Origin: UBA4416 sp046594225
Lineage (GTDB): Bacteria; Bacteroidota; Bacteroidia; B-17B0; Aurantibacillaceae
Assembly (NCBI GenBank): GCA_046594225.1
Contig: JBKJPW010000099.1
Location: 1 to 18,059, forward strand
Reading direction: 5' to 3'
DNA length: 18,059 nucleotides
Shown piece after piece: positions 6,145-12,625 of this stretch. Position 1 is the first letter of the stretch. The number at the start of each line of letters is the position of its first letter. The notes beneath the pieces were generated by a model that saw nothing but the letters and a program-made list of their open reading frames with translations, did not search any database and was not told where the DNA came from. A program made the position numbers and the translations under genes.

Positions 6145-7549
6145 AAATCGTATAATAAGAGTTGCTGTAACATACAGGATAATCTAATTTAATTTCATCC
6201 CCGAAAGACTTCTTCAAAATTACAATAAATTTCAGTCCTTTTCTTTTAAGTTTAATTAAATACTGTGGATTTTTAATGCTATCGTTAAATGTAACCCATC
6301 CTTTTCGATGAGCATAATACATAGGTGTAGGTTTATTGCCACTATTTATTAAAATTAAATCTTTTTGATTACCGCATTTATTTAAATCTTTTTCTAAGAA
6401 AAAAATTCTATAATCATCGTCCTTTATGAAAAAATCATCATTATAATTTAAAACGCCCTCTAACGAAATAATTACTAGAACTAGGTATCTTATCTTTTTT
6501 GAGTTTAAATTATAAATACCATAAGCACACACTAAAGCCATCACTGGAACAAATGGAATGATATAATAATTGTGATGATGAAAAGCAAAACCTCCTTTGA
6601 GCATTATAACCAAAAATCCAAAAGAAGTAATTAAAAAAATAGCTAATAGTTTGTATGACTTTAACTTACATGCTATGTATATCCCAAAGAGATAAAAGAG
6701 AAATCCAACGTATTTAATTGCATTATCAAAAAACCTATAAAGTGTGTCAAATAAATTATTTTTAAGTTCTGAAAAACCATTAGTTAAAGTTGTTCCCATA
6801 TAAAAATGAGTGAAATAAAACGCTTGATTTAAATGCGGTACCCAATAAAAATACCACATTGAAATTGGAATAATTACTGCAATAGAAACAGCAGAAAAAA
6901 TTATTTTTTCTTTTATTTTATATTTTGAATCGTATAAAAATAAACTGAAAATAACCAATAAATACCCAGAAGGTAACTTAGCTAAAACGCCTAACAATAA
7001 AAACAATGAGTATAACATTAAATCAGATAAACGTTTTCTTTCAAAATAATTTGTTCCATAATAAATACTCATAATTACTAAGGAAACACTAAACGTATCA
7101 GGCATTATTTTTCTCGAAAAAGGGAACCAAATTGAAAACAACAAAATAATAGCTGAAGAAAAAGCGATTTCTTCATCAAAATACTTTACAATGAGTTTAT
7201 AAAAAAAATAAATTCCAAAACTTGATACAATTAAATTAATTAATCTTCCATACCAATGCTCATAGCCAAAAAGTAATGACATTAAATAAATCAGGTAATT
7301 AAATACTGGAAATTCCATACCTGTAACACCCGCGTTATCTCCATCAATATCTAATCGGGGATAAAATATGTTGTTATTAACCTCTTGAAAGTTTCTTGCA
7401 ACCATGGTTACAGTTGTTTGACGCCAATTATGCGAAACTTCTAAGGGGGGATTGGTAATATGGAAAAGCCTTAAAATAAAAAATACAATTATCCAAAATT
7501 TAATATTTAGGAACGTGCTTTTGTTTATTATTTGACTTAAATAGTTCAT
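6131..7549 (-). CDS. Multi-spanning GT39-like (ArnT/PMT-type) glycosyltransferase
   Basis: A 472-residue integral membrane protein with about ten hydrophobic helices. These include 15-30, 84-95, 104-120, 128-142, 152-165, several in the 180-240 range, 275-295, 300-318 and 325-348. Family signs are the first periplasmic loop with HNWRQTTVTMVARNF (40-54), the GMEFPVFNYL segment (77-86), the GRLINLI helix start (101-107) and MPDTFSVSL (149-157). These are typical of polyprenyl-phosphate-sugar-dependent GT-C enzymes of the GT39/ArnT group. A soluble C-terminal region (about 365-472) follows the last helix. It probably moves a sugar from a lipid carrier to an envelope acceptor; donor and acceptor are unknown. 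It is the first gene of the operon with the GH16 and Cys-peptide genes. Confidence 0.8.
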   Translation of the reverse strand: MNYLSQIINKSTFLNIKFWIIVFFILRLFHITNPPLEVSHNWRQTTVTMVARNFQEVNNNIFYPRLDIDGDNAGVTGMEFPVFNYLIYLMSLLFGYEHWYGRLINLIVSSFGIYFFYKLIVKYFDEEIAFSSAIILLFSIWFPFSRKIMPDTFSVSLVIMSIYYGTNYFERKRLSDLMLYSLFLLLGVLAKLPSGYLLVIFSLFLYDSKYKIKEKIIFSAVSIAVIIPISMWYFYWVPHLNQAFYFTHFYMGTTLTNGFSELKNNLFDTLYRFFDNAIKYVGFLFYLFGIYIACKLKSYKLLAIFLITSFGFLVIMLKGGFAFHHHNYYIIPFVPVMALVCAYGIYNLNSKKIRYLVLVIISLEGVLNYNDDFFIKDDDYRIFFLEKDLNKCGNQKDLILINSGNKPTPMYYAHRKGWVTFNDSIKNPQYLIKLKRKGLKFIVILKKSFGDEIKLDYPVCYSNSYYTIYEFK

Positions 7550-7559
7550 TAATTATGGT

Positions 7560-7567
7560 CAAAAGTA
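7560..7567 (-). promoter_or_regulatory. Candidate -7 box for the glycosyltransferase operon
   Basis: TACTTTTG on the minus strand is an exact match to TAnnTTTG, 10 bases before the ATG at 7549. No TTG lies at the ideal 19-base distance; the nearest is 23 bases upstream. If real, the 5' leader would be only a few bases. The divergent E1 gene has TATTTTCG at 7580-7587, one mismatch from the consensus, 17 bases before its ATG. Confidence 0.35.
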
Positions 7568-7604
7568 ACCTAAAATTGGTATTTTCGCTACAAATTTACA
7601 AGCT

Positions 7605-9605
7605 ATGATTACAGCAGAATCTCCAATTAAGTTTGATAGACGTAAACAAAAAGACGATACGCTACTACAACTTTATAAAAATATTTTAACTCCACGTTTA
7701 ATCGAAGAAAAAATGTTAATCCTTCTTCGTCAAGGTCGTATTGCTAAATGGTTTAGCGGCATTGGGCAAGAAGCAATTTCTGTGGGTGTAGCAACCGCAT
7801 TAAATAGAGATGAATTTATTTTACCAATGCACCGTAATTTAGGTGTGTTTACAACGCGTGGCATTCCGATGAACCGCTTATTTTGTCAGTTTCAAGGGAA
7901 ACCAAGTGGTTTTACACAAGGACGTGATAGAAGTTTTCACTTTGGGACTCAAGAATATAATATTGTAGGAATGATTTCTCACTTAGGTCCACAAATGGGC
8001 GTAGCAGATGGTATTGCTTTAGGTAATAAATTACGTGATGAGAAAAAAGTAACGGTTGTTTTTAGTGGCGACGGCGGTGCAAGTGAAGGAGATTTTCATG
8101 AAAGTATTAATACAGCAGCAGTTTGGGATTTACCAGTCATTTTTGTGGTTGAAAATAATGGTTATGGTTTATCAACACCTAGCAACGAGCAATTTCGTTG
8201 TAAATCATTTGCTGATAAAGCCATTGGTTATGGTATTGAAGGCGTAACGGTTGATGGAAACAATGTGTTAAAAGTATATGAAACCGTTAAAAATTTAGCA
8301 GAATCTATTAGAGAAAATCCTCGTCCAATTTTATTGGAGTGTGTGACTTTCCGTATGCGTGGACATGAAGAAGCATCGGGAACAAAATATGTACCAAAAG
8401 AATTATTTGATGTGTGGGGAAGAAAAGATCCTGTTAATACATTCGAGAAATTTTTAATTGACGAAGGTGTTTTAACGGATGATATAATTGAAAAATTAAG
8501 AGCGGGTATTAAGAAAGACATTGATGATGGTTTGGAATTAGCTTTTGCAGAAACATTACCACCACCAAATACTGAAAAAGAAATTGCAGAATTATTTATG
8601 CCCTGCACAATTGAAGATACGTCTAATAGTTCTGGCCCTAAAACTAACAAGCGTTTAATTGATGCTATTAGTGATGGCATGCGTTTAGCAATGCGTAAGC
8701 ACGATAATTTAGTGTTGATGGGACAAGACATTGCTGATTACGGCGGTGTGTTTAAAATTACAGATGGTTTTGTAGAAGAATTTGGAAAAGGTCGCGTTCG
8801 TAATACACCTTTATGCGAATCAGCAATTTTGGGCGCAGGTTTTGGTTTATCCATCAATAAACACAAAGCAATGGTAGAAATGCAATTTGCAGATTTCGTA
8901 ACAGAAGGTATGACACAAATCATTAACAACTTAGCAAAATCGCATTACCGTTGGGGACAAAATGCAGACGTAGTAGTACGTATGCCAACAGGTGCAGGCG
9001 TTGCGGCTGGCCCTTTTCATAGCCAAAGTAACGAAGCGTGGTTTTTTAAAACCCCGGGTTTAAAAATTGCATACCCAGCTTTTCCGAGTGATGCCAAAGG
9101 TTTACTGATTGCTTCTTTTGAGGATCCTAATCCCGTAATGTTTTTTGAGCACAAAGGATTATACAGAAGTATTAATGAAGACATTTTAGATGAGTACTAC
9201 ACCATTCCATTTGGTAAAGCTCGTTTGGTAAAAGAAGGCGCTGATGTAACTATTGTTACTTATGGTTTAGGTGTACATTGGGCCATTGAATTATTAGAAG
9301 CTCATCCAGAAATTTCGGCCGACTTAATTGATTTAAGAACTTTGGCACCACTTGATACACAAGCTATTTATGATTCTGTAAAGAAAACAGGAAAAGCATT
9401 TGTATTACATGAAGATACATTAACTGGTGGTATTGGTGGCGAATTAAGCGCGTTAATTACAGAACACTGTTTTGAATATTTAGATGCGCCAGTAATGCGT
9501 GAAGGCAGTTTAGATACCCCAGTTCCAATGAATGCTGATTTGGAAATTAATTTTTTACCTAAAGCACGTTTTAAAGAAAAATTAATGAAGTTGATTAATT
9601 ATTAA
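7605..9605 (+). CDS. Fused 2-oxoacid dehydrogenase E1 alpha/beta subunit
   Basis: A 666-residue fusion of the TPP-dependent E1 alpha and beta chains, which oxidatively decarboxylates a 2-oxo acid and passes the acyl group to the lipoyl E2. Alpha half (about 20-335): PMHRNLGVFTTRG (74-86), the TPP motif starting GDGGASEGDF (155-164) and closing with VVENN (181-185), and RMRGHEEASG (250-259). Beta half (about 345-666): TNKRLIDAISDGMRLAM, MGQDIADYGGVF, PLCESAILGAGFG, the AGPFHSQSNEAWFFKTPG loop, and a transketolase C-terminal domain with LIDLRTLAPLD and the HEDTLTGGIGGEL stretch. Such fusions are frequent in Bacteroidota and usually annotated as the branched-chain (2-oxoisovalerate) enzyme. Substrate cannot be fixed from sequence alone, and pyruvate remains possible. 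It stands alone: no E2 or E3 gene is adjacent. Confidence 0.93.
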   Translation: MITAESPIKFDRRKQKDDTLLQLYKNILTPRLIEEKMLILLRQGRIAKWFSGIGQEAISVGVATALNRDEFILPMHRNLGVFTTRGIPMNRLFCQFQGKPSGFTQGRDRSFHFGTQEYNIVGMISHLGPQMGVADGIALGNKLRDEKKVTVVFSGDGGASEGDFHESINTAAVWDLPVIFVVENNGYGLSTPSNEQFRCKSFADKAIGYGIEGVTVDGNNVLKVYETVKNLAESIRENPRPILLECVTFRMRGHEEASGTKYVPKELFDVWGRKDPVNTFEKFLIDEGVLTDDIIEKLRAGIKKDIDDGLELAFAETLPPPNTEKEIAELFMPCTIEDTSNSSGPKTNKRLIDAISDGMRLAMRKHDNLVLMGQDIADYGGVFKITDGFVEEFGKGRVRNTPLCESAILGAGFGLSINKHKAMVEMQFADFVTEGMTQIINNLAKSHYRWGQNADVVVRMPTGAGVAAGPFHSQSNEAWFFKTPGLKIAYPAFPSDAKGLLIASFEDPNPVMFFEHKGLYRSINEDILDEYYTIPFGKARLVKEGADVTIVTYGLGVHWAIELLEAHPEISADLIDLRTLAPLDTQAIYDSVKKTGKAFVLHEDTLTGGIGGELSALITEHCFEYLDAPVMREGSLDTPVPMNADLEINFLPKARFKEKLMKLINY

Positions 9606-9610
9606 TTATT

Positions 9611-9700
9611 GGGCGTGCCCCTCCTATCGTCGGGTCGGGCTTTACGCTTCAATCTTTTGCAAGAGACAGGCAAAAGGATTTAGGCTATAATCCCTCACGC
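9611..9700. repeat. GGGCG-type dispersed intergenic repeat with central hairpin
   Basis: A GC-rich 90-bp element in otherwise AT-rich DNA, starting GGGCGTGCCCC and ending CCCTCACGC. It has a central stem CTTTTGC (9654-9660) / GCAAAAG (9670-9676) around a 9-base loop. The order GGGCG, GGTCGGGC, CGCTTCAATCTTTT, stem, AAAAGGATT, CCCTCACGC matches, from memory, a repeat seen between genes in many Bacteroidota genomes. It fills the gap between the E1 gene and the DUF1572 gene and may affect the 3' end of the E1 transcript. Confidence 0.65.
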
Positions 9701-9721
9701 AAAAGGCAACACTTGAAAAAC

Positions 9722-10309
9722 ATGACCATTTCAGAAGATTTTTTAAGAAGTGCTAATCGTCAATTTACTTATTATAAAATATTAGGCGAAAAAGCGATTG
9801 AGCAATTAGAGCCTGAACAATTATTTATTTCATTAAATGAGGATACAAATAGCGTTGCCATTATTGTAAAACATCTACATGGCAATATGCTATCTCGCTG
9901 GACCGATTTTTTAACGACTGATGGAGAAAAACCATCTCGTGACCGTGATGGAGAGTTTGATGCTTCGGCTTCGCTCAGCAACCAAACTAAAGAATATGTT
10001 TTAAGCATATGGAACGAAGGCTGGGACTGTTTATTCAATACATTAAACAGCTTAAAATCGGATGATTTAGATAAAATAATTTATATCCGTAACGAAGGTC
10101 ATACTGTTTTAGAGGCCATTAATAGACAGTTAGCACATTATCCGTATCATGTGGGGCAAATGGTGTTTTATGCCAAGTTATTGAAGAAAACTGAATGGGA
10201 CAGTTTATCAATTCCAAAAAACAAGTCGAATGAGTACAATTCTGATAAGTTTTCTAAGAAAAAAACAAAGAAACATTTTACGGATGATGAGCTTAATAAA
10301 TTGAAATAA
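9722..10309 (+). CDS. DinB/DUF1572-like metal-binding protein
   Basis: A 195-residue cytoplasmic protein from ATG 9722. A TTG at 9713 would add three residues next to the upstream repeat and is less likely. It is predicted to form a four-helix bundle of the DinB/YfiT superfamily: SANRQFTYYKILGEKAIEQL, NSVAIIVKHLHGNMLSRWTDFL, NEGWDCLFNTLNSL and INRQLAHYPYHVGQMVFYAKLL. The candidate metal ligands are His51 or His53 and the pair His139/His143, in the usual DinB H...HxxxH pattern. The GEKPSRDRDGEF segment is typical of DUF1572. The basic C-terminal tail (KFSKKKTKKHFTDDEL) is also family-like. Biochemical role is unknown. A short GC-rich stretch at 9962-9978 (giving ASASLS) looks like intergenic-repeat sequence inside the gene. 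Confidence 0.75.
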   Translation: MTISEDFLRSANRQFTYYKILGEKAIEQLEPEQLFISLNEDTNSVAIIVKHLHGNMLSRWTDFLTTDGEKPSRDRDGEFDASASLSNQTKEYVLSIWNEGWDCLFNTLNSLKSDDLDKIIYIRNEGHTVLEAINRQLAHYPYHVGQMVFYAKLLKKTEWDSLSIPKNKSNEYNSDKFSKKKTKKHFTDDELNKLK

Positions 10310-10315
10310 AGATGT

Positions 10316-10689
10316 TTCGTCCCTACGGGACTAAAATGTATTGGTGTTATTGTTGTGTTCTACCGATATTTTGTCCCTACGGGACAATTATAATCTAATT
10401 ACATTATCAGTTAAAATTATTAATTATAGCTTCTTAATCAAAATCCCCCAAAGTATTCTGATATTTATCCCAGCAAGACAATTATATCTAAATTATATTA
10501 TCGTTAACATTACTAATTATATACTCTTCAATCAAAATTTCCATAAGCATTCTGATATTTATCCTTTGTACAATTATATGCAAGTAATTATCAGTTAATG
10601 ATACATAAATCATTCTCTTATTTGTCCCATAGGGACAATATATCGGTAGAATATAAATTATTTATATAATTAAGTCCCATAGGGACGAC
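10316..10689. repeat. Composite inverted-repeat element (paired GTCCC/GGGAC palindromes)
   Basis: Left unit: GTCCCTACGGGAC at 10319-10331 and again at 10373-10385, with TTCTACCGATAT just before the second copy. Right unit: GTCCCATAGGGAC at 10624-10636 and 10674-10686, with ATATCGGTAGAA just after the first copy. The right unit is the reverse complement of the left unit in order and sequence, apart from the 3-base palindrome loops and a variable spacer. Together they make roughly 70-bp imperfect terminal inverted repeats around about 240 bp of AT-rich DNA. Similar GTCCCTACGGGAC repeats are, from memory, widespread in Bacteroidota intergenic regions. The structure suggests a non-autonomous mobile or REP-like element. 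Confidence 0.75.
10384..10601. repeat. Degenerate ~93-bp tandem repeat
   Basis: The start motif ACAATTATA occurs at 10384, 10478 and 10570, giving periods of 94 and 92 bases. Within each of the two full units the same order recurs: ATTATC-GTTAA, ATTAATTATA, TCAATCAAAAT-like, then ATTCTGATATTTATCC. A third, truncated unit ends about 10601. The unit junctions (TTTATCC..ACAATTATA) resemble decayed forms of the TTTTGTCCCTACGGGACAATTATA junction, so the palindrome may once have separated every unit. Confidence 0.65.
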
Positions 10690-10834
10690 ATGTTAAAAAA
10701 ACAAAGCATATTTCAATCTAGCCAATCCCCAATATTATCGCCCTTTTTAGTCAATCCATCTGTTTTTGAAAACCGAAAATGAACTATTTAATAAATAGTG
10801 AAAAAAACACTAAATCTATTCCAAAAAAATCGCT

Positions 10835-10865
10835 TACCTTTACGTACAGTTTACAAAAAACTGTA
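10835..10865 (+). promoter_or_regulatory. pyrG -7-like box and start-adjacent palindrome
   Basis: TACCTTTA (10835-10842) is one base from the TAnnTTTG consensus at a typical distance from the start. An 8-bp perfect inverted repeat, TACAGTTT (10845-10852) / AAACTGTA (10858-10865), spaced by 5 bases, lies between it and the pyrG ATG and shares the A of the start codon. It would overlap the transcription start, suiting an operator or a very short leader hairpin. Regulation is an inference. Confidence 0.35.
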
Positions 10866-12466
10866 TGTCAATCAACACTAAATATATCTTTGTTACCGGT
10901 GGTGTAACATCTTCTCTCGGAAAAGGAATTATCGCAGCGTCTCTAGCCAAATTATTACAGGCTCGTGGATACACTGTAACCATTCAAAAATTAGATCCTT
11001 ATATTAATATCGATCCAGGAACATTAAACCCTTACGAACATGGCGAATGTTATGTAACGGATGATGGCGCTGAAACTGACTTAGATTTAGGTCATTACGA
11101 ACGTTTTTTAAATGTTGCTACTTCGCAAGCTAATAATGTGACTACTGGTCGTATTTACCAAGCTGTTATTGATAAAGAGCGTAAAGGAGAGTTTTTAGGA
11201 AAAACGGTTCAAGTAATTCCTCATATTACTGATGAAATTAAAAACCGTATTAAAATTTTAGGTAAAACTGGTCAATTTCAATTTGTAATTACTGAAATTG
11301 GTGGAACTGTTGGTGATATTGAATCACTTCCATACATTGAAGCTGTTCGTCAGTTAAAATGGGAATTAGGTGATGATTGTACGGTTATTCATTTAACGCT
11401 TTTACCTTATTTAGCTACTTCAGGTGAATTAAAAACAAAACCAACACAACACTCTGTTAAGTTATTATTAGAGTACGGAGTACAACCCGATATTTTAGTT
11501 TGTCGTTCAGAACATGCTATTAGTACAGATATTAGAAGGAAAATCGCCTTATTTTGTAACGTTTCTCCTGATGCGGTTATTGAAGCTTTAGACGCCTCAA
11601 CTATTTATGAAGTTCCATTATTAATGGAAAAGGAAAAATTAGATGAAATTGTTTTAAAGAAATTAAATATTAACGATTCAACTGAAATTAAATTAGATAA
11701 ATGGAAATTATTTTTAAATAAATTTCATAATCCTACTAAAACAGTGACCATTGGTTTAGTTGGTAAATATGTAGAGTTAAAAGATTCTTACAAATCTATT
11801 GCAGAAGCATTTATTCACGCAGGCGCAGTAAACGATTGCAAAGTAGTTGTAGAATGGATTCATAGCGAAAGTTTAACTGACGAAAACGTTAAGGATAAAT
11901 TAAAAAACTTGAAAGGTATTTTAGTTGCTCCAGGATTTGGGAACCGTGGTATTGAAGGAAAAATATCTGCTATTAAATATGCGCGTGAAAACAATGTGCC
12001 ATTTTTAGGGATTTGTTTAGGAATGCAATGCGCTGTTATTGAATTTGCCAGAAATGTATTAGGATTAAAAGATGCGCATAGCCGCGAGATGAATCCTGCA
12101 ACGAGTGCGCCAGTTATTGATTTACTAGAGGCGCAAAAAAATATTTCTCATATGGGTGGCACCATGCGTTTGGGGTCTTATCCTTGCAGAATAGTTGAAG
12201 GAACATTAGCACATAAAATATATGGTAAAACCGATATTAATGAGCGTCACCGTCATCGTTATGAATTTAATAACGAGTACACAAACCTGTTTAAAGATGC
12301 TGGCATGGTTCTTTCGGGATTAAATCCTACAGCTGAGTTAGCTGAGATTGTGGAGATTCCAACACATCCATTTTTTATTGGAGTACAGTTTCATCCCGAA
12401 TATAAAAGTACGGTAGAAAATCCCCATCCTTTATTTGTAAGTTTTATTAAAGCTGCATTAAATTAA
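10865..12466 (+). CDS. pyrG: CTP synthase
   Basis: A 533-residue full-length enzyme that makes CTP from UTP, ATP and glutamine. The N-terminal synthetase domain (1-270) shows the P-loop GGVTSSLGKG (12-21), KLDPYINIDPGT (42-53), the GAETDLDLGHYERF signature (68-81), EIGGTVGDIES (144-154) and the TKPTQHSVK UTP-site loop (191-199). The C-terminal class I glutamine amidotransferase domain (about 292-533) has the oxyanion strand APGFGNRG (355-362), the nucleophile Cys384 in GICLGMQ, and the His510/Glu512 pair in GVQFHPEY. All catalytic residues are present. It is monocistronic in appearance: a repeat-rich region precedes it and a strong terminator follows. Confidence 0.98.
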   Translation: MSINTKYIFVTGGVTSSLGKGIIAASLAKLLQARGYTVTIQKLDPYINIDPGTLNPYEHGECYVTDDGAETDLDLGHYERFLNVATSQANNVTTGRIYQAVIDKERKGEFLGKTVQVIPHITDEIKNRIKILGKTGQFQFVITEIGGTVGDIESLPYIEAVRQLKWELGDDCTVIHLTLLPYLATSGELKTKPTQHSVKLLLEYGVQPDILVCRSEHAISTDIRRKIALFCNVSPDAVIEALDASTIYEVPLLMEKEKLDEIVLKKLNINDSTEIKLDKWKLFLNKFHNPTKTVTIGLVGKYVELKDSYKSIAEAFIHAGAVNDCKVVVEWIHSESLTDENVKDKLKNLKGILVAPGFGNRGIEGKISAIKYARENNVPFLGICLGMQCAVIEFARNVLGLKDAHSREMNPATSAPVIDLLEAQKNISHMGGTMRLGSYPCRIVEGTLAHKIYGKTDINERHRHRYEFNNEYTNLFKDAGMVLSGLNPTAELAEIVEIPTHPFFIGVQFHPEYKSTVENPHPLFVSFIKAALN

Positions 12467-12469
12467 TTT

Positions 12470-12493
12470 TGTCAGTTCGAGCGGAGTCGAGAA
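12470..12493. repeat. Short GTTCGA...TCGAGAAC palindromic repeat
   Basis: Just after the pyrG stop lies a GC-rich imperfect palindrome, GTTCGAGCGGAGTCGAGAAC at 12474-12493, preceded by GTCA. This pattern is, from memory, one of the commonest short intergenic repeats in Bacteroidota. It precedes the true terminator. Confidence 0.6.
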
Positions 12494-12513
12494 CTAGATA
12501 GAAATATTATACT

Positions 12514-12544
12514 AAAATGCTCACTTTTTGTGAGCATTTTTTTT
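12514..12544 (+). terminator. Intrinsic terminator of pyrG
   Basis: Perfect 11-bp arms AAAATGCTCAC (12514-12524) and GTGAGCATTTT (12530-12540) surround a 5-base T loop, followed by a T-run to 12544. It is 48 bases past the pyrG stop. The downstream outer-membrane gene frame is open back into this hairpin, which argues against starts upstream of 12626. Confidence 0.92.
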
Positions 12545-12625
12545 ACCTCATTAAAACAAGGCTTAGCGTTTTTAACGTATTTAAACAGTTCTACATTCTT
12601 GCTAAATCGTATATTTAAAACTTAC

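Larger units (their letters stand above)
10310..10864. other. Gene-free region holding repeats and the pyrG upstream region
   Basis: This 555-base stretch contains the paired GTCCC-GGGAC units, the internal tandem repeat and, from 10690, the AT-rich pyrG upstream region with several inverted repeats. An 85-codon frame at 10341-10598 lies wholly inside the repeat array. Its translation is low-complexity Ile/Asn/Leu/Tyr sequence that echoes the tandem DNA repeat, so I do not call it a gene. No tRNA or rRNA sequence is seen. Confidence 0.7.

Noticed and set aside
8228..8731. 167-codon minus-strand frame under the E1 gene, and a 63-codon one at 8738-8929
   Set aside because: Both are antisense shadows. 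The plus-strand frame carries conserved E1 motifs throughout.
10341..10598. 85-codon open frame on the plus strand
   Set aside because: It lies entirely within the inverted/tandem repeat element. Its translation is low-complexity and repeats with the DNA, and it has no protein motif.
10319..10686. Possible CRISPR array from repeated GTCCC/GGGAC motifs
   Set aside because: Only four short palindromes occur, in two opposite orientations with unequal spacing. Spacers are related AT-rich sequence and no cas gene is near.
12530..12625. Upstream extension of the outer-membrane barrel gene from a GTG
   Set aside because: It would start inside the pyrG terminator and place 32 residues before a good signal peptide.
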